Shown here: positions 1 through 6,401 of the stretch, in pieces
How the letters are laid out: every line of letters starts with the position of its first letter
Position numbering within the stretch: the stretch's first letter is position 1
NCBI GenBank assembly: GCA_947476855.1
Contig: CANJSR010000154.1
Location: forward strand, 1-10,180
From: Acetobacteraceae bacterium
GTDB taxonomy: Bacteria; Pseudomonadota; Alphaproteobacteria; Acetobacterales; Acetobacteraceae
Direction: 5' to 3'
DNA: 10,180 nucleotides
Notes under the pieces: generated by a model
Databases searched by the model: none
Told to the model about the DNA's origin: nothing
The model's input: only the letters and a program-made list of their open reading frames with translations
Translations under genes and position numbers: made by a program

Positions 1-682
1 CGGTCTTGGTCGTGAAGGCGGACAGCATGACCATGCCGGTGTACGACGCCTTCGGGTAGGCATCCGGCAGCCACGCCGACAGCGGCGGCGCGCCGGCATT
101 GATCAGGAAGCCGGCCAGGATGAGCCACCGCGCCGGGGTATCAGGCACCATCGCGGTGAATGCCACGCTGCCGGTGGCCTGCACTTCCCCGGCCAGGCCA
201 GTCATCAGCAGCACGCCGCCGAAAAGATGCATGACCAGATAGCGCAGGCCGGCGGGCCTCGCTTCGGGACTCGCGCTCCAGATGACGGCGGTGGAGGCGA
301 GCGCCATCACCTCCCAGAACGCGAACAGGGTCAGCACGTCGCCAGCGAAGACCACGCCCAGCGCGCCGCCCGCATAGGCCTGGGCGGCGGCGACTTCCAG
401 GCGGTTCTCCTGGTTCAGCGCGAACAGGCCGCCGGCGAAGGCCATGATGGCGAAGATCGTGCCGAACCAGCGGCTCAGGCGGTCACCGCGCACGAGGACC
501 AGATCGTATCCCAGGTAGCCGCCGACGCCCCAGCTCGCATCCGGGACCATCCACACCAGCCCGAGCGCGGCGAGCGGCGCCAGCAGCATGACGGCCGAGC
601 GCAGCCAACCGCGGGCGACCGTCAGGATCGCGGCGCCCAGGAACAGCGCGAGCGCCGGGGGCAGGATCAGGCTAGCCGTCAT
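1..682 (-). CDS. third MnhD/NuoM-type antiporter subunit (3'-truncated by window edge)
   Basis: This is a membrane ion-translocating subunit of the NuoL/M/N-MrpA/D family (Proton_antipo_M). Only the first 227 residues are in the window; the C-terminal part lies beyond position 1. I translated it by hand from the ATG at 682, which overlaps the end of the small membrane gene by 11 bp. Visible are several hydrophobic helices, the TM5-type segment with the family glutamate (E124, in FAFWEVMAL), and the WLPDA motif at residues 204-208 followed by a lysine (K226) in the place of the TM8 family lysine. The sequence differs clearly from the two other D-type proteins nearby, for example FWE instead of FYE or FME and WLPDAYPKAS instead of WLPAAMVAPT. 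It is therefore a diverged paralogue, not a recent copy. Function as a proton or sodium channel subunit follows from the family; the transported ion cannot be told from the sequence. Confidence 0.88.
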   Translation of the reverse strand, partial: MTASLILPPALALFLGAAILTVARGWLRSAVMLLAPLAALGLVWMVPDASWGVGGYLGYDLVLVRGDRLSRWFGTIFAIMAFAGGLFALNQENRLEVAAAQAYAGGALGVVFAGDVLTLFAFWEVMALASTAVIWSASPEARPAGLRYLVMHLFGGVLLMTGLAGEVQATGSVAFTAMVPDTPARWLILAGFLINAGAPPLSAWLPDAYPKASYTGMVMLSAFTTKT

Positions 683-911
683 AATAGGTGTCCGGCCGCT
701 TGAGGATGAAGCCGATCAGGCGGGACACGCCGACCAGGACCACGCACGCCAGGAACCCGTACCAGGCGGGGAAACCAAAGCTTTCCTCGATCCCCCCCAG
801 CCCGTGGAGATGGACGAACAGCCCGCCGGCCAGGGTGGCAGCCAGGATCGCGATGAAGATGATCCACAGGCGCTTCGCGGTGCGGTCGGTAAACGGATGC
901 AGCGTGCTCAT
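672..911 (-). CDS. small two-helix membrane protein of the antiporter operon
   Basis: The protein has 79 residues with two predicted membrane helices (about residues 15-35 and 48-69), a basic N-terminus and the C-terminal tail KRPDTYYDG. It starts with ATG at 911, inside the stop of the upstream D-type gene (ATGA, 4-bp overlap), and its own end overlaps the next antiporter gene by 11 bp. Being wedged between two antiporter subunits with overlaps on both sides argues strongly that it is real and made in step with them. From memory, small proteins with an FGFxxxYGF-type second helix and a C-terminal R/K-x-x-x-YYD tail occur next to Mnh/Mbh-type genes in other proteobacteria. I know no assigned function or accepted name. 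It could be an accessory or assembly subunit, by position comparable to the small MbhI protein of Mbh complexes, but this is inference. Confidence 0.85.
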   Translation of the reverse strand: MSTLHPFTDRTAKRLWIIFIAILAATLAGGLFVHLHGLGGIEESFGFPAWYGFLACVVLVGVSRLIGFILKRPDTYYDG

Positions 912-2359
912 GGCAGTCCCGCCAATTGCCGAGCGAGGGCGAGCGGCAGGGTTGGGAGGAGAAAGAGGAGGATGGTTGCGGTAGCTGTCACGGTCAGCGC
1001 AACGACCATCGGCCAGGGCGCCTCACCATGTGGATGCGGATCGTGCGGCGCCGGCTTGAGGAAGGCGGCATGGACGATCGGCATGAAATAGGCCGCGTTG
1101 AGCAGGGTGCTGAGGACGATCACCGCCAGGACGAAGAAATGCTGGTCCGCGAAGGCGGCGCTGACGATGAACCACTTGCTGACGAAGCCGAAGGTTGGCG
1201 GGACCCCGATCATGCTCAGCGCGCCGACGGCAAAGGCCACCATCGTCCAGGGCATGCGACGGCCGATGCCGTCCAACTGGCTGACCTTGGTTTTGTGCGC
1301 GGCGGTGTAGATGGCGCCCGCGGCGAAAAACAGGGTGATCTTGCCGAAGGCGTGCGCCGCGATGTGCAGCGCGGCACCCACGACCGACAGCGGCGTCAGC
1401 ACGGAAACCGCAAGCACGACGTAGGACAACTGGCTGATCGTCGAATAGGCGAGGCGCCGCTTCAGATCGTCCTGACGCAGGGCGATGATCGACGCCAGGA
1501 TGACGGTGCCGCCCGCGACATAGGCCAGCCACTCCCCGGCGCCGAGGCTGGAGAGATTCTCGATCCCGATCACATAGACAACGATCTTGACGATGCTGAA
1601 CACGCCTGCCTTGACCACGGCCACGGCGTGCAACAGCGCGCTGACCGGTGTCGGCGCGACCATCGCGGCGGGGAGCCAGCGGTGCATCGGCATGACGGCG
1701 GCCTTGCCGATGCCGAAGACGAACAGCGCCAACAGCAGGCCGGTTTCGAGCGGGGACAGAACACCGGCCACTGTGCCGCCAGGCACGAACGCCAGAGTCC
1801 CCGTGGCCATGAAGACCCAGGCAATCGCCGCCATGAACAGGATCAGCGACCCGCCGACGAGGATCAGCAGATAGACCCGGCCCGCGGCGATCGCGGCCTC
1901 ATCCCGCTTGTGGGTGACCAGCGGGTAGGTGACCAAAGTGAGGATTTCGTAGAACAGGAACAGCGTGAAAAGGTTGCCGGCGAAGGCGATGCCCAGCGTT
2001 GCGGACAAGGCGAGGGCGAAGAAGACATAGAACGGCGTCTGCCGCTCCTCCTCGTTCCCGCGCATGTAGCCGATCGAATAGAGCGAGTTGACGATCCACA
2101 GGCTGGAGGCGATCAGGGCGAACAGCATGCCCAGGGGTTCCAGCACCAGCCGCAGTTCCAGGCCGGGCAGCACCTGCCAGGGGTCGGTCGCCGGACGCCC
2201 GCCGGAGAGAACTTCCGGCACGAGTTGGATCACCACGCCGAACATGGCAACCGCCGTCACCAGCGTGACGCCGTCCCGCACGGCGGGTGCCCGGTTCAGC
2301 AGCGCGATCAGCACCGCTCCCCCCAAGGGGACCAGCATGGCGAGAACCATCATGCTCAT
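908..2359 (-). CDS. second MnhD/NuoM-type antiporter subunit
   Basis: This is a 483-residue polytopic membrane protein of the NuoM/MrpD family, expected to form one ion-translocation channel of the membrane complex. It carries the family charges: E138 in the TM5 motif LFYEIL, K219 in FGIGKA, K250 in HAVAVVKAG after the WLPAAMVAPTPVS loop, K340 in HAFGK, and K395 in GFVSKW. About fourteen hydrophobic segments fit the usual 480-500 residue size. The start is ATG at 2359, which overlaps the stop of the upstream mnhD (ATGA, 4 bp). The open frame continues far upstream, but that part is Arg/Gly/His-rich and is only mnhD read out of frame. The ATG at 911 of the next gene overlaps its TGA in the same way. 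It is a paralogue of the upstream mnhD and may be the counterpart of the second H-type subunit (H') of Mbs-like complexes. Confidence 0.93.
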   Translation of the reverse strand: MSMMVLAMLVPLGGAVLIALLNRAPAVRDGVTLVTAVAMFGVVIQLVPEVLSGGRPATDPWQVLPGLELRLVLEPLGMLFALIASSLWIVNSLYSIGYMRGNEEERQTPFYVFFALALSATLGIAFAGNLFTLFLFYEILTLVTYPLVTHKRDEAAIAAGRVYLLILVGGSLILFMAAIAWVFMATGTLAFVPGGTVAGVLSPLETGLLLALFVFGIGKAAVMPMHRWLPAAMVAPTPVSALLHAVAVVKAGVFSIVKIVVYVIGIENLSSLGAGEWLAYVAGGTVILASIIALRQDDLKRRLAYSTISQLSYVVLAVSVLTPLSVVGAALHIAAHAFGKITLFFAAGAIYTAAHKTKVSQLDGIGRRMPWTMVAFAVGALSMIGVPPTFGFVSKWFIVSAAFADQHFFVLAVIVLSTLLNAAYFMPIVHAAFLKPAPHDPHPHGEAPWPMVVALTVTATATILLFLLPTLPLALARQLAGLP

Positions 2360-3834
2360 GGGGCCCGCCCCAGCAAGGCATGCGCCGCGCGGCCGGCGAT
2401 GTCGGCGGTCAGATCGGTATCGAGGCCGAACCAGACGCAGCCAACCACCAGGATCCAGGCCGGGATCAACATGGACAGCGGCATCTCCAGCGCATCCTGG
2501 CCTGGCGGGGCGGGGCGCAGATAGGCGGCCTCCAGGATGCGGCCCATATAGACGACGGCGAGCAGCGAACTGGCCACGATGACGGCCGCGAGCCACCACC
2601 AACCCTGTTCGATCGCGCCGAGGATCAGGTACCACTTGCTGACGAAGCCGGCGGTGCCGGGGATGCCGATCAGGCTCATGCCCGCGATGACGATACCCGC
2701 CATCGTCAGCGGCATGCGGCGGGCGATCCCGGAGAGGCTGGCGATGGTCACGGTGCCGGTGGTCAGAGCGATGCCACCGACCAGGAGGAACAATGCCCCC
2801 TTGGTGATGCCGTGATTGAACAGATGGACGACCGAACCGGTCAGCCCCACCTCGGAATCCAGGCCGATGCCCAGCGTGATGTAGCCAATCTGGGCAACGC
2901 TGGAGAGGGCCAGCATACGCTTCACGTCGTCCTGGTAGATCGCGATGACCGACGCGAGGATCATCCCCAGGACCGACAGCCCGATCCAGATCAGCGGGAT
3001 GGCCAGTTCCGGCAGCGGATAGGCCTCTCCGAAGACGGTGAAGAAGAAGCGGAGCAAAAGGTAGACGGCGACCTTGGTGGCGGTGGCCGCCATGAAGGCC
3101 GCCGCCGCGGACGGCGCGTAGGCGTAGGCGCCCGGCAGCCAGAAATGCATGGGAAACAGCGCGAATTTCAGCGACAGGCCGACCGCGATGAAGGCCAGCC
3201 CGACGATGATCGGCCTCTGGTTTTCCACCATCGGCAAGCGTTCGGCGAGGTCCGCGATATTCAGCGTGCCGGTCATCAAGTACAAAAAGCCGACGCCGAT
3301 GATGTAGAACGTGGCGCCGATCGTCCCCAGGATCAGATACTGATACGCCGCCACCAGCGCTCGGCGGTTCGGGCCCATGGCGATCAGCACGTAGCTGGAA
3401 AGCGACGCGATCTCCATGAAGACGAAGACGTTGAAGGCGTCCCCGGTCACGGTCATGCCCAGCAGCCCGGCCAGGCAGAGCAGGTACATCGTATAGTACC
3501 ACGGCAACCGGTCCGCGGGCAGTTCAGCCGCGAGGCTGACCCGGGCATAGGGCATGACGACCGCGCCAATGCCGGTGACCAAGACGAGCATGAACGCCGC
3601 AATGGTGTCGATCCGGTACTCGATGCCCCAAGGCGGCGGCCAGTTGCCGATCCAGTAGGAAATCGGGCCGGAGGTCAGAACCTGCGCCAGGATCAGCACG
3701 GCGATGACCAGGGCGATCCAGGAGACGAGCGTCGCCCAGGCCCAGGCAAGGGCGGGACGACGAAGCATCGCACAGAGCGGCGCGGCCAGCAGCGGCACCA
3801 CGACCTGCAGGGCCGGCAGATGCCGCAACGTCAC
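2356..3834 (-). CDS. mnhD: MnhD/MrpD-type antiporter subunit D
   Basis: This is a 492-residue membrane antiporter subunit of the NuoN/MrpD type (Proton_antipo_M). In Mrp complexes subunit D is one of the two ion-translocating subunits. Family residues are present: E141 in FMEIASLSSY, K223 in SLKFALFPMHFWLPGAYAYAP, K254 in MAATATKVAVY, K345 in HGITKGALF and K400 in GFVSKWY. Of the D-type genes here, the phrase FWLPGAYAYAPSAAAAFMAATATK fits genuine MrpD/MbhH best. Translation begins at a GTG (3834) whose last two bases belong to the TGA of mnhC (GTGA, 4-bp overlap). The same arrangement links its own stop to the next gene. Known Mrp complexes exchange Na+ (or K+) for H+ using the proton motive force; the ion used here is not visible from sequence. 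Confidence 0.95.
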   Translation of the reverse strand: MTLRHLPALQVVVPLLAAPLCAMLRRPALAWAWATLVSWIALVIAVLILAQVLTSGPISYWIGNWPPPWGIEYRIDTIAAFMLVLVTGIGAVVMPYARVSLAAELPADRLPWYYTMYLLCLAGLLGMTVTGDAFNVFVFMEIASLSSYVLIAMGPNRRALVAAYQYLILGTIGATFYIIGVGFLYLMTGTLNIADLAERLPMVENQRPIIVGLAFIAVGLSLKFALFPMHFWLPGAYAYAPSAAAAFMAATATKVAVYLLLRFFFTVFGEAYPLPELAIPLIWIGLSVLGMILASVIAIYQDDVKRMLALSSVAQIGYITLGIGLDSEVGLTGSVVHLFNHGITKGALFLLVGGIALTTGTVTIASLSGIARRMPLTMAGIVIAGMSLIGIPGTAGFVSKWYLILGAIEQGWWWLAAVIVASSLLAVVYMGRILEAAYLRPAPPGQDALEMPLSMLIPAWILVVGCVWFGLDTDLTADIAGRAAHALLGRAP

Positions 3835-4187
3835 GCGTCGCCATCCTTCTTCAGGATCTCATCTTCCTCGATCGTACCGTAAGCCTCGTGGATCCGCACG
3901 GTGATCGCCAGGCCGAGGGCCAGCGTCGCCACGCCGACCACGATCGCGGTCAGCATGAGAACCTGCGGCAACGGGTTGGAGTATAGGTCGAACCCCTCGG
4001 CGATGATCGGGGCCGTGCCGCCGATGATCTTCCCTGGGCCCACGTAGAGCAGGTAGACCGAGGTCTGGAAGATGCTCAGGCCAATCAGCTTCTTGATCAG
4101 GTTCCCGCGCGCCAGGACGACGTACAGACCCAGCACCATCAGGATGACGGTGACGGTGTTGCTGAACTGGGCAATGACGGTGTCCAT
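3831..4187 (-). CDS. mnhC: MnhC/NuoK-type antiporter subunit C
   Basis: This is a small three-helix membrane protein of the NuoK/MnhC family, 118 residues from the ATG at 4187. The third helix contains the family signature NPLPQVLMLTAIVVGVATLA (residues 71-90), nearly identical to MrpC consensus; the last 20 residues are charged and cytoplasmic in appearance. In Mrp and Mbh complexes this subunit sits between the B/F/G helices and the D channel. There is a second possible start: a TTG at 4199 that overlaps the mnhB stop as TTGA and adds four residues. Because other junctions here use NTGA overlaps, the TTG deserves attention, but I prefer the ATG as the stronger codon. The gene lies between mnhB and mnhD, the normal B-C-D order. 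Confidence 0.93.
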   Translation of the reverse strand: MDTVIAQFSNTVTVILMVLGLYVVLARGNLIKKLIGLSIFQTSVYLLYVGPGKIIGGTAPIIAEGFDLYSNPLPQVLMLTAIVVGVATLALGLAITVRIHEAYGTIEEDEILKKDGDA

Positions 4188-4195
4188 GGTCCGGA

Positions 4196-4612
4196 TCAAC
4201 GCCCCCGCCCGGCGAAGGCGTAGTAGATCGCGACCATGGTCGACGACACCGTAATCAACACGCCGGCCTCCACCCAGAAGATGCCGCGTTCCTGGCCATG
4301 CACCGGATCGTGATCCAGCACGAAGTAGTCGAGGAAGTTACCCCCGGCGAGCAGACCGGCCACGCCGACGCCTCCGTAGATCAGCACGCCCAGGGGAACC
4401 AAGGTCTCCACGATCCTGGGTGGCGCGACCAGATGTGCCGCGCGGAGGCCGAAGATCAGGCCGAACAGGATCAGCGTGGCGGCCACGATGACGCCCGCCT
4501 GGAACCCGCCGCCCGCGCCGAGTTCGCCGTGGAACTGCACATACAGGGCGAACAGCAGGAGGAACGGGAATAAAAGCTTGGTGACGACCCGGGGTATGGT
4601 CTCGCGATGCAT
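4196..4612 (-). CDS. mnhB: MnhB-type antiporter subunit B
   Basis: This 138-residue protein has four hydrophobic segments and belongs to the MnhB (MrpB/MbhF) family. The first periplasmic loop carries the typical motif HGELGAGGGFQAG (residues 28-40), and the last helix contains VEAGVLITVSSTMVAIYYAF. Length is normal for the family (about 135-145). The ATG at 4612 shares one base with the TGA of the preceding DUF4040 gene (TGATG), which suggests translational coupling. MrpB is needed for complex formation and antiport in characterised Mrp systems; by itself it is not thought to be the channel. Downstream it touches mnhC. Confidence 0.95.
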   Translation of the reverse strand: MHRETIPRVVTKLLFPFLLLFALYVQFHGELGAGGGFQAGVIVAATLILFGLIFGLRAAHLVAPPRIVETLVPLGVLIYGGVGVAGLLAGGNFLDYFVLDHDPVHGQERGIFWVEAGVLITVSSTMVAIYYAFAGRGR

Positions 4613-5133
4613 CAGTCGGCCCCCTTCCCGGTCCCCGCGTCGCTGGTCGACGGCGGTCGCCGGCGTCCGCGCAGCAGCAGCAGAACGCCCAGGCCGCCGG
4701 TGAAGACGACGACGGTTTCCCCGAACGTATCGAAACCGCGGTAGCTCGCCAGGACCGCGGTCACGACGTTGGGCACGCCGGTCTCCTTGACCACGTCATT
4801 CAGGTAGCGCGGGGCAACGTGCTGGTGGATCGGTCCGGCGGGATCGCCGAAGGGCGGCAGGGCCCAGGCGCCATACAGCAGGGTGGCGCCGGCGACCACG
4901 GACACCAGCAGAGGCGTCAGGGCGATGCGATGGTTCGGCGTTTCCTCGATGCGGGTCAGATAAAGGGCGCCCAGCAGCAGGACGGTGGATACGCCGGCGC
5001 CGACCGCGGCCTCGGTCATCGAGACGTCCGGGGCGTCCAGCACGAGCAGCGCCAACGCCATGCAGAAGCTGTAGATGCCACCCAGCGCCACCGCCGCGAA
5101 CAGGTTGCGCGTGCGGGCGATCGCCGCCGCCAC
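4612..5133 (-). CDS. stand-alone MrpA C-terminal-like subunit (DUF4040 + MbhE domains); start uncertain
   Basis: This protein corresponds to the C-terminal part of MrpA, which in Mbh-type complexes is split into subunits MbhD and MbhE. With the GTG at 5133 it has 173 residues. The DUF4040 domain contains DAPDVSMTEAAVGAG (33-47, with the conserved E41), and the MbhE domain contains YRGFDTFGETVVVF (131-144). After that comes an Arg-rich, then Thr/Ser/Gly-rich, cytoplasmic tail. In Mrp structures these helices line a proposed ion path next to subunits A and B/F/G. The GTG start is the first standard start codon, but it loses most of the first DUF4040 helix: the in-frame codons just upstream read LTYIFLLVCLVAV. 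Initiation at CTG 5169 (overlapping the mnhG stop as CTGA) or ATC 5178 would restore it; an in-frame TGA at 5187-5185 blocks anything longer. No NuoL-like N-terminal MrpA half is attached. Confidence 0.88.
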   Translation of the reverse strand: MAAAIARTRNLFAAVALGGIYSFCMALALLVLDAPDVSMTEAAVGAGVSTVLLLGALYLTRIEETPNHRIALTPLLVSVVAGATLLYGAWALPPFGDPAGPIHQHVAPRYLNDVVKETGVPNVVTAVLASYRGFDTFGETVVVFTGGLGVLLLLRGRRRPPSTSDAGTGKGAD

Positions 5134-5165
5134 GGCAACCAGGCAGACCAGCAGGAAGATGTAGG

Positions 5166-5492
5166 TCAGGGCTTCGATGGCGTCTCACTCCCATCGGTCA
5201 GACGGGGTCGAATGCCGTGATGCAGGGCCGCGCGGGCCAGGGCATGGCAGGCGACGGGGCTCGTGAAGAGCAGCAGGATCACGATGAACACCAGCTTGAC
5301 GGTCACCAGTGTCAGGCCGGCCTGGAACATGAAGCCGATCAGGATGAGTGTGACCCCGAAGGGGTCGAGCACGCCGGACGCATGCAATCGCGTGTAAATG
5401 TCCGGCATCCTGATCAGCCCGAACGCTCCCACGATCGTGAAGAAGCCGCCGGCCAGGATGAAACCCCAGGAGAGCAGGTCGAACAGGAGCAT
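5166..5492 (-). CDS. mnhG: MnhG-type antiporter subunit G
   Basis: This is a 108-residue, three-helix membrane protein of the MnhG/PhaG (MbhC) family. The signature RMPDIYTRLHA is at residues 28-38, following the first helix, and is followed by a second and third helix (about 46-78). The tail HHGIRPRLTDGSETPSKP is polar. I use the ATG at 5492, which shares a base with the TGA of mnhF (TGATG); a TTG directly before it (5495) is a possible alternative giving one extra residue. Subunit G is a structural, non-channel part of Mrp complexes. Its end overlaps or abuts the DUF4040 gene, depending on where that gene starts. Confidence 0.94.
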   Translation of the reverse strand: MLLFDLLSWGFILAGGFFTIVGAFGLIRMPDIYTRLHASGVLDPFGVTLILIGFMFQAGLTLVTVKLVFIVILLLFTSPVACHALARAALHHGIRPRLTDGSETPSKP

Positions 5493-5791
5493 CAAGGCGA
5501 AGGCTCCCGCGGCGCATCATGGTCCCGAGGCTCGGGGTCGCCGAGACTACCGAAGCGGAAGAACTTGAGGATCGCGAGCGTGCTGAGCACGTTCAGCAGC
5601 GCATAGACGATGGCGATGTCGAGAAACTCGGGCCGGTTGGTCAGGAAACCATAGGCGGCGATCAGCGTAACCGCGAGCGTGCCGATCGTGTTGGCCGCCA
5701 GCACCCGATCGAAGACGGTGGGTCCAGCCCAGGCGCGCACCACCGTCAATCCGATCGCGACAAGCACGGCGAGGGTCGCGGCGGTAAACAT
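5492..5791 (-). CDS. mnhF: MnhF-type antiporter subunit F
   Basis: This is a 99-residue protein with three hydrophobic helices, a member of the MrpF/PhaF (MbhB) family. The conserved stretch RAWAGPTVFDRVLAANTIGT (19-38) between helices one and two is typical of MrpF, as is the DIAIVYALLNVLSTLAILKF helix (58-77). The ATG at 5791 shares a base with the TGA of mnhE (TGATG). The open frame runs further upstream, but that part is out-of-frame mnhE and has no membrane character. The C-terminal tail is rich in Asp, Pro and Arg. The E-F-G gene order and one-base overlaps indicate one coupled translation unit. Confidence 0.95.
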   Translation of the reverse strand: MFTAATLAVLVAIGLTVVRAWAGPTVFDRVLAANTIGTLAVTLIAAYGFLTNRPEFLDIAIVYALLNVLSTLAILKFFRFGSLGDPEPRDHDAPREPSP

Positions 5792-6267
5792 CAGTGCGCC
5801 GTCTCGAACGCGGTGCTGCGCCGATCCATGTCGCCGGTGGCCAACCCGTCGGCGCCGGCCTGCGTCAGGGCATGAACCAGGATCGAGCCGTTCTCGAGCT
5901 CCATCGAAATGGTGCCCGGGGTCAGCGTGATGGAGTTGGCATAGATCACCCGGCCAACATCGGTCGCCTGGCTGGTCGGGACACGAATCATGCAGGGAGA
6001 AATGGGCAGGCGCGGATGCAGGATGATCTTCGTGACATCCCAGCCCGCCTTGACGATCTCCCACAGCAGCCAGGGCCAATAGGTGAGGGCGTTGATGCTG
6101 AGATGGACGGGGTGGCCTTCGAAGTCGAGGACCTTCATCCGGCGGTCCGTGAACCAGGTCACCGCCAGGACGCTTCCGAGGCCCGCCAACAGCAGGAAGG
6201 GCTTGAAAAACCCTGACAGCAACAGCCAGAACGCCGCGAGCGCGAGAATCAGGCTGACGTGCCGCAC
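5791..6267 (-). CDS. mnhE: MnhE-type antiporter subunit E, first gene of the antiporter module
   Basis: This 158-residue protein belongs to the MnhE/MrpE (MbhA) family. Two N-terminal helices (about residues 4-38) are followed by a short hydrophobic segment (LTYWPWLLWEIVKAGWDV, 61-78) and a soluble domain. That domain carries the family phrases ANSITLTPGT (109-118) and ILVHAL (128-133). The start is a GTG at 6267, supported by a GGAGG sequence eight bases upstream. MrpE is on the periphery of Mrp complexes and is needed for full activity in studied systems. It is the first gene after the 134-bp gap, so expression of the whole antiporter module either begins here or depends on readthrough from korB. 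Confidence 0.94.
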   Translation of the reverse strand: MRHVSLILALAAFWLLLSGFFKPFLLLAGLGSVLAVTWFTDRRMKVLDFEGHPVHLSINALTYWPWLLWEIVKAGWDVTKIILHPRLPISPCMIRVPTSQATDVGRVIYANSITLTPGTISMELENGSILVHALTQAGADGLATGDMDRRSTAFETAH

Positions 6268-6275
6268 AAGAAGAA

Positions 6276-6280
6276 CCTCC
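6276..6280 (-). promoter_or_regulatory. Shine-Dalgarno site deciding the mnhE GTG start
   Basis: On the minus strand the sequence reads GGAGG with eight bases before the GTG at 6267. This full consensus site is why I accept GTG as the mnhE start. It is the clearest ribosome-binding site in the window, as expected for a gene that, unlike its neighbours, is not coupled to an upstream stop codon. Confidence 0.75.
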
Positions 6281-6326
6281 GGCGAAAAAGTCCGGTGCTT
6301 CTCACACCATGACTATCATTGCCTTC

Positions 6327-6355
6327 GGACTACCTCACCGCAAAAGGCGAGTCAA
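6327..6355 (-). promoter_or_regulatory. weak sigma-70-like promoter candidate upstream of mnhE
   Basis: On the minus strand a TTGACT (6355-6350), close to the -35 consensus TTGACA, is followed after 17 bases by TAGTCC (6332-6327), a poor -10 match. Position about 60 bp upstream of the mnhE start and just past the hairpin is suitable for a separate promoter of the antiporter module. The evidence is only one good hexamer, so this may be chance. Confidence 0.2.
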
Positions 6356-6365
6356 AGTCGACGGT

Positions 6366-6390
6366 CGGCCCCGGTGATTTTCCGGGGCCG
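6366..6390 (-). terminator. GC-rich hairpin after korB (possible terminator or processing site)
   Basis: A perfect 9-bp inverted repeat, CGGCCCCGG and CCGGGGCCG, flanks a 7-base loop and lies 11 bp after the korB stop. On the transcribed minus strand the stem is followed by ACCGTCG, so the U-run of a classical intrinsic terminator is absent. It may still be a partial terminator, an mRNA 3'-end stabiliser or a processing site that separates the kor and mnh messages. Confidence 0.4.
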
Positions 6391-6401
6391 CCGGGACGTG
6401 A

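Noticed and set aside
926..2524. Long open frame on the plus strand (532 codons), and a similar one at 2287-3882
   Set aside because: Both are antisense to the D-type antiporter genes. Their translations are rich in Asp, Gly, Arg, Gln and His without any domain or helix, as expected from the opposite strand of GC-rich membrane-protein genes.
2360..3502. N-terminal extension of the second D-type gene giving an 864-residue fusion
   Set aside because: The extra part is mnhD read in another frame, full of Arg/Gly/His and with no membrane helices. The ATG at 2359 overlapping the mnhD stop is the natural start.
5792..6079. Longer version of mnhF starting inside mnhE
   Set aside because: The extension has no membrane or family similarity; the ATG at 5791 coupled to the mnhE stop gives a normal 99-residue MnhF.
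6334..6351. Second possible hairpin in the korB-mnhE gap (CTCACC / GGCGAG)
   Set aside because: Only six pairs, one of them a G-T wobble, around a six-base loop; too weak to call beside the perfect hairpin at 6366-6390.
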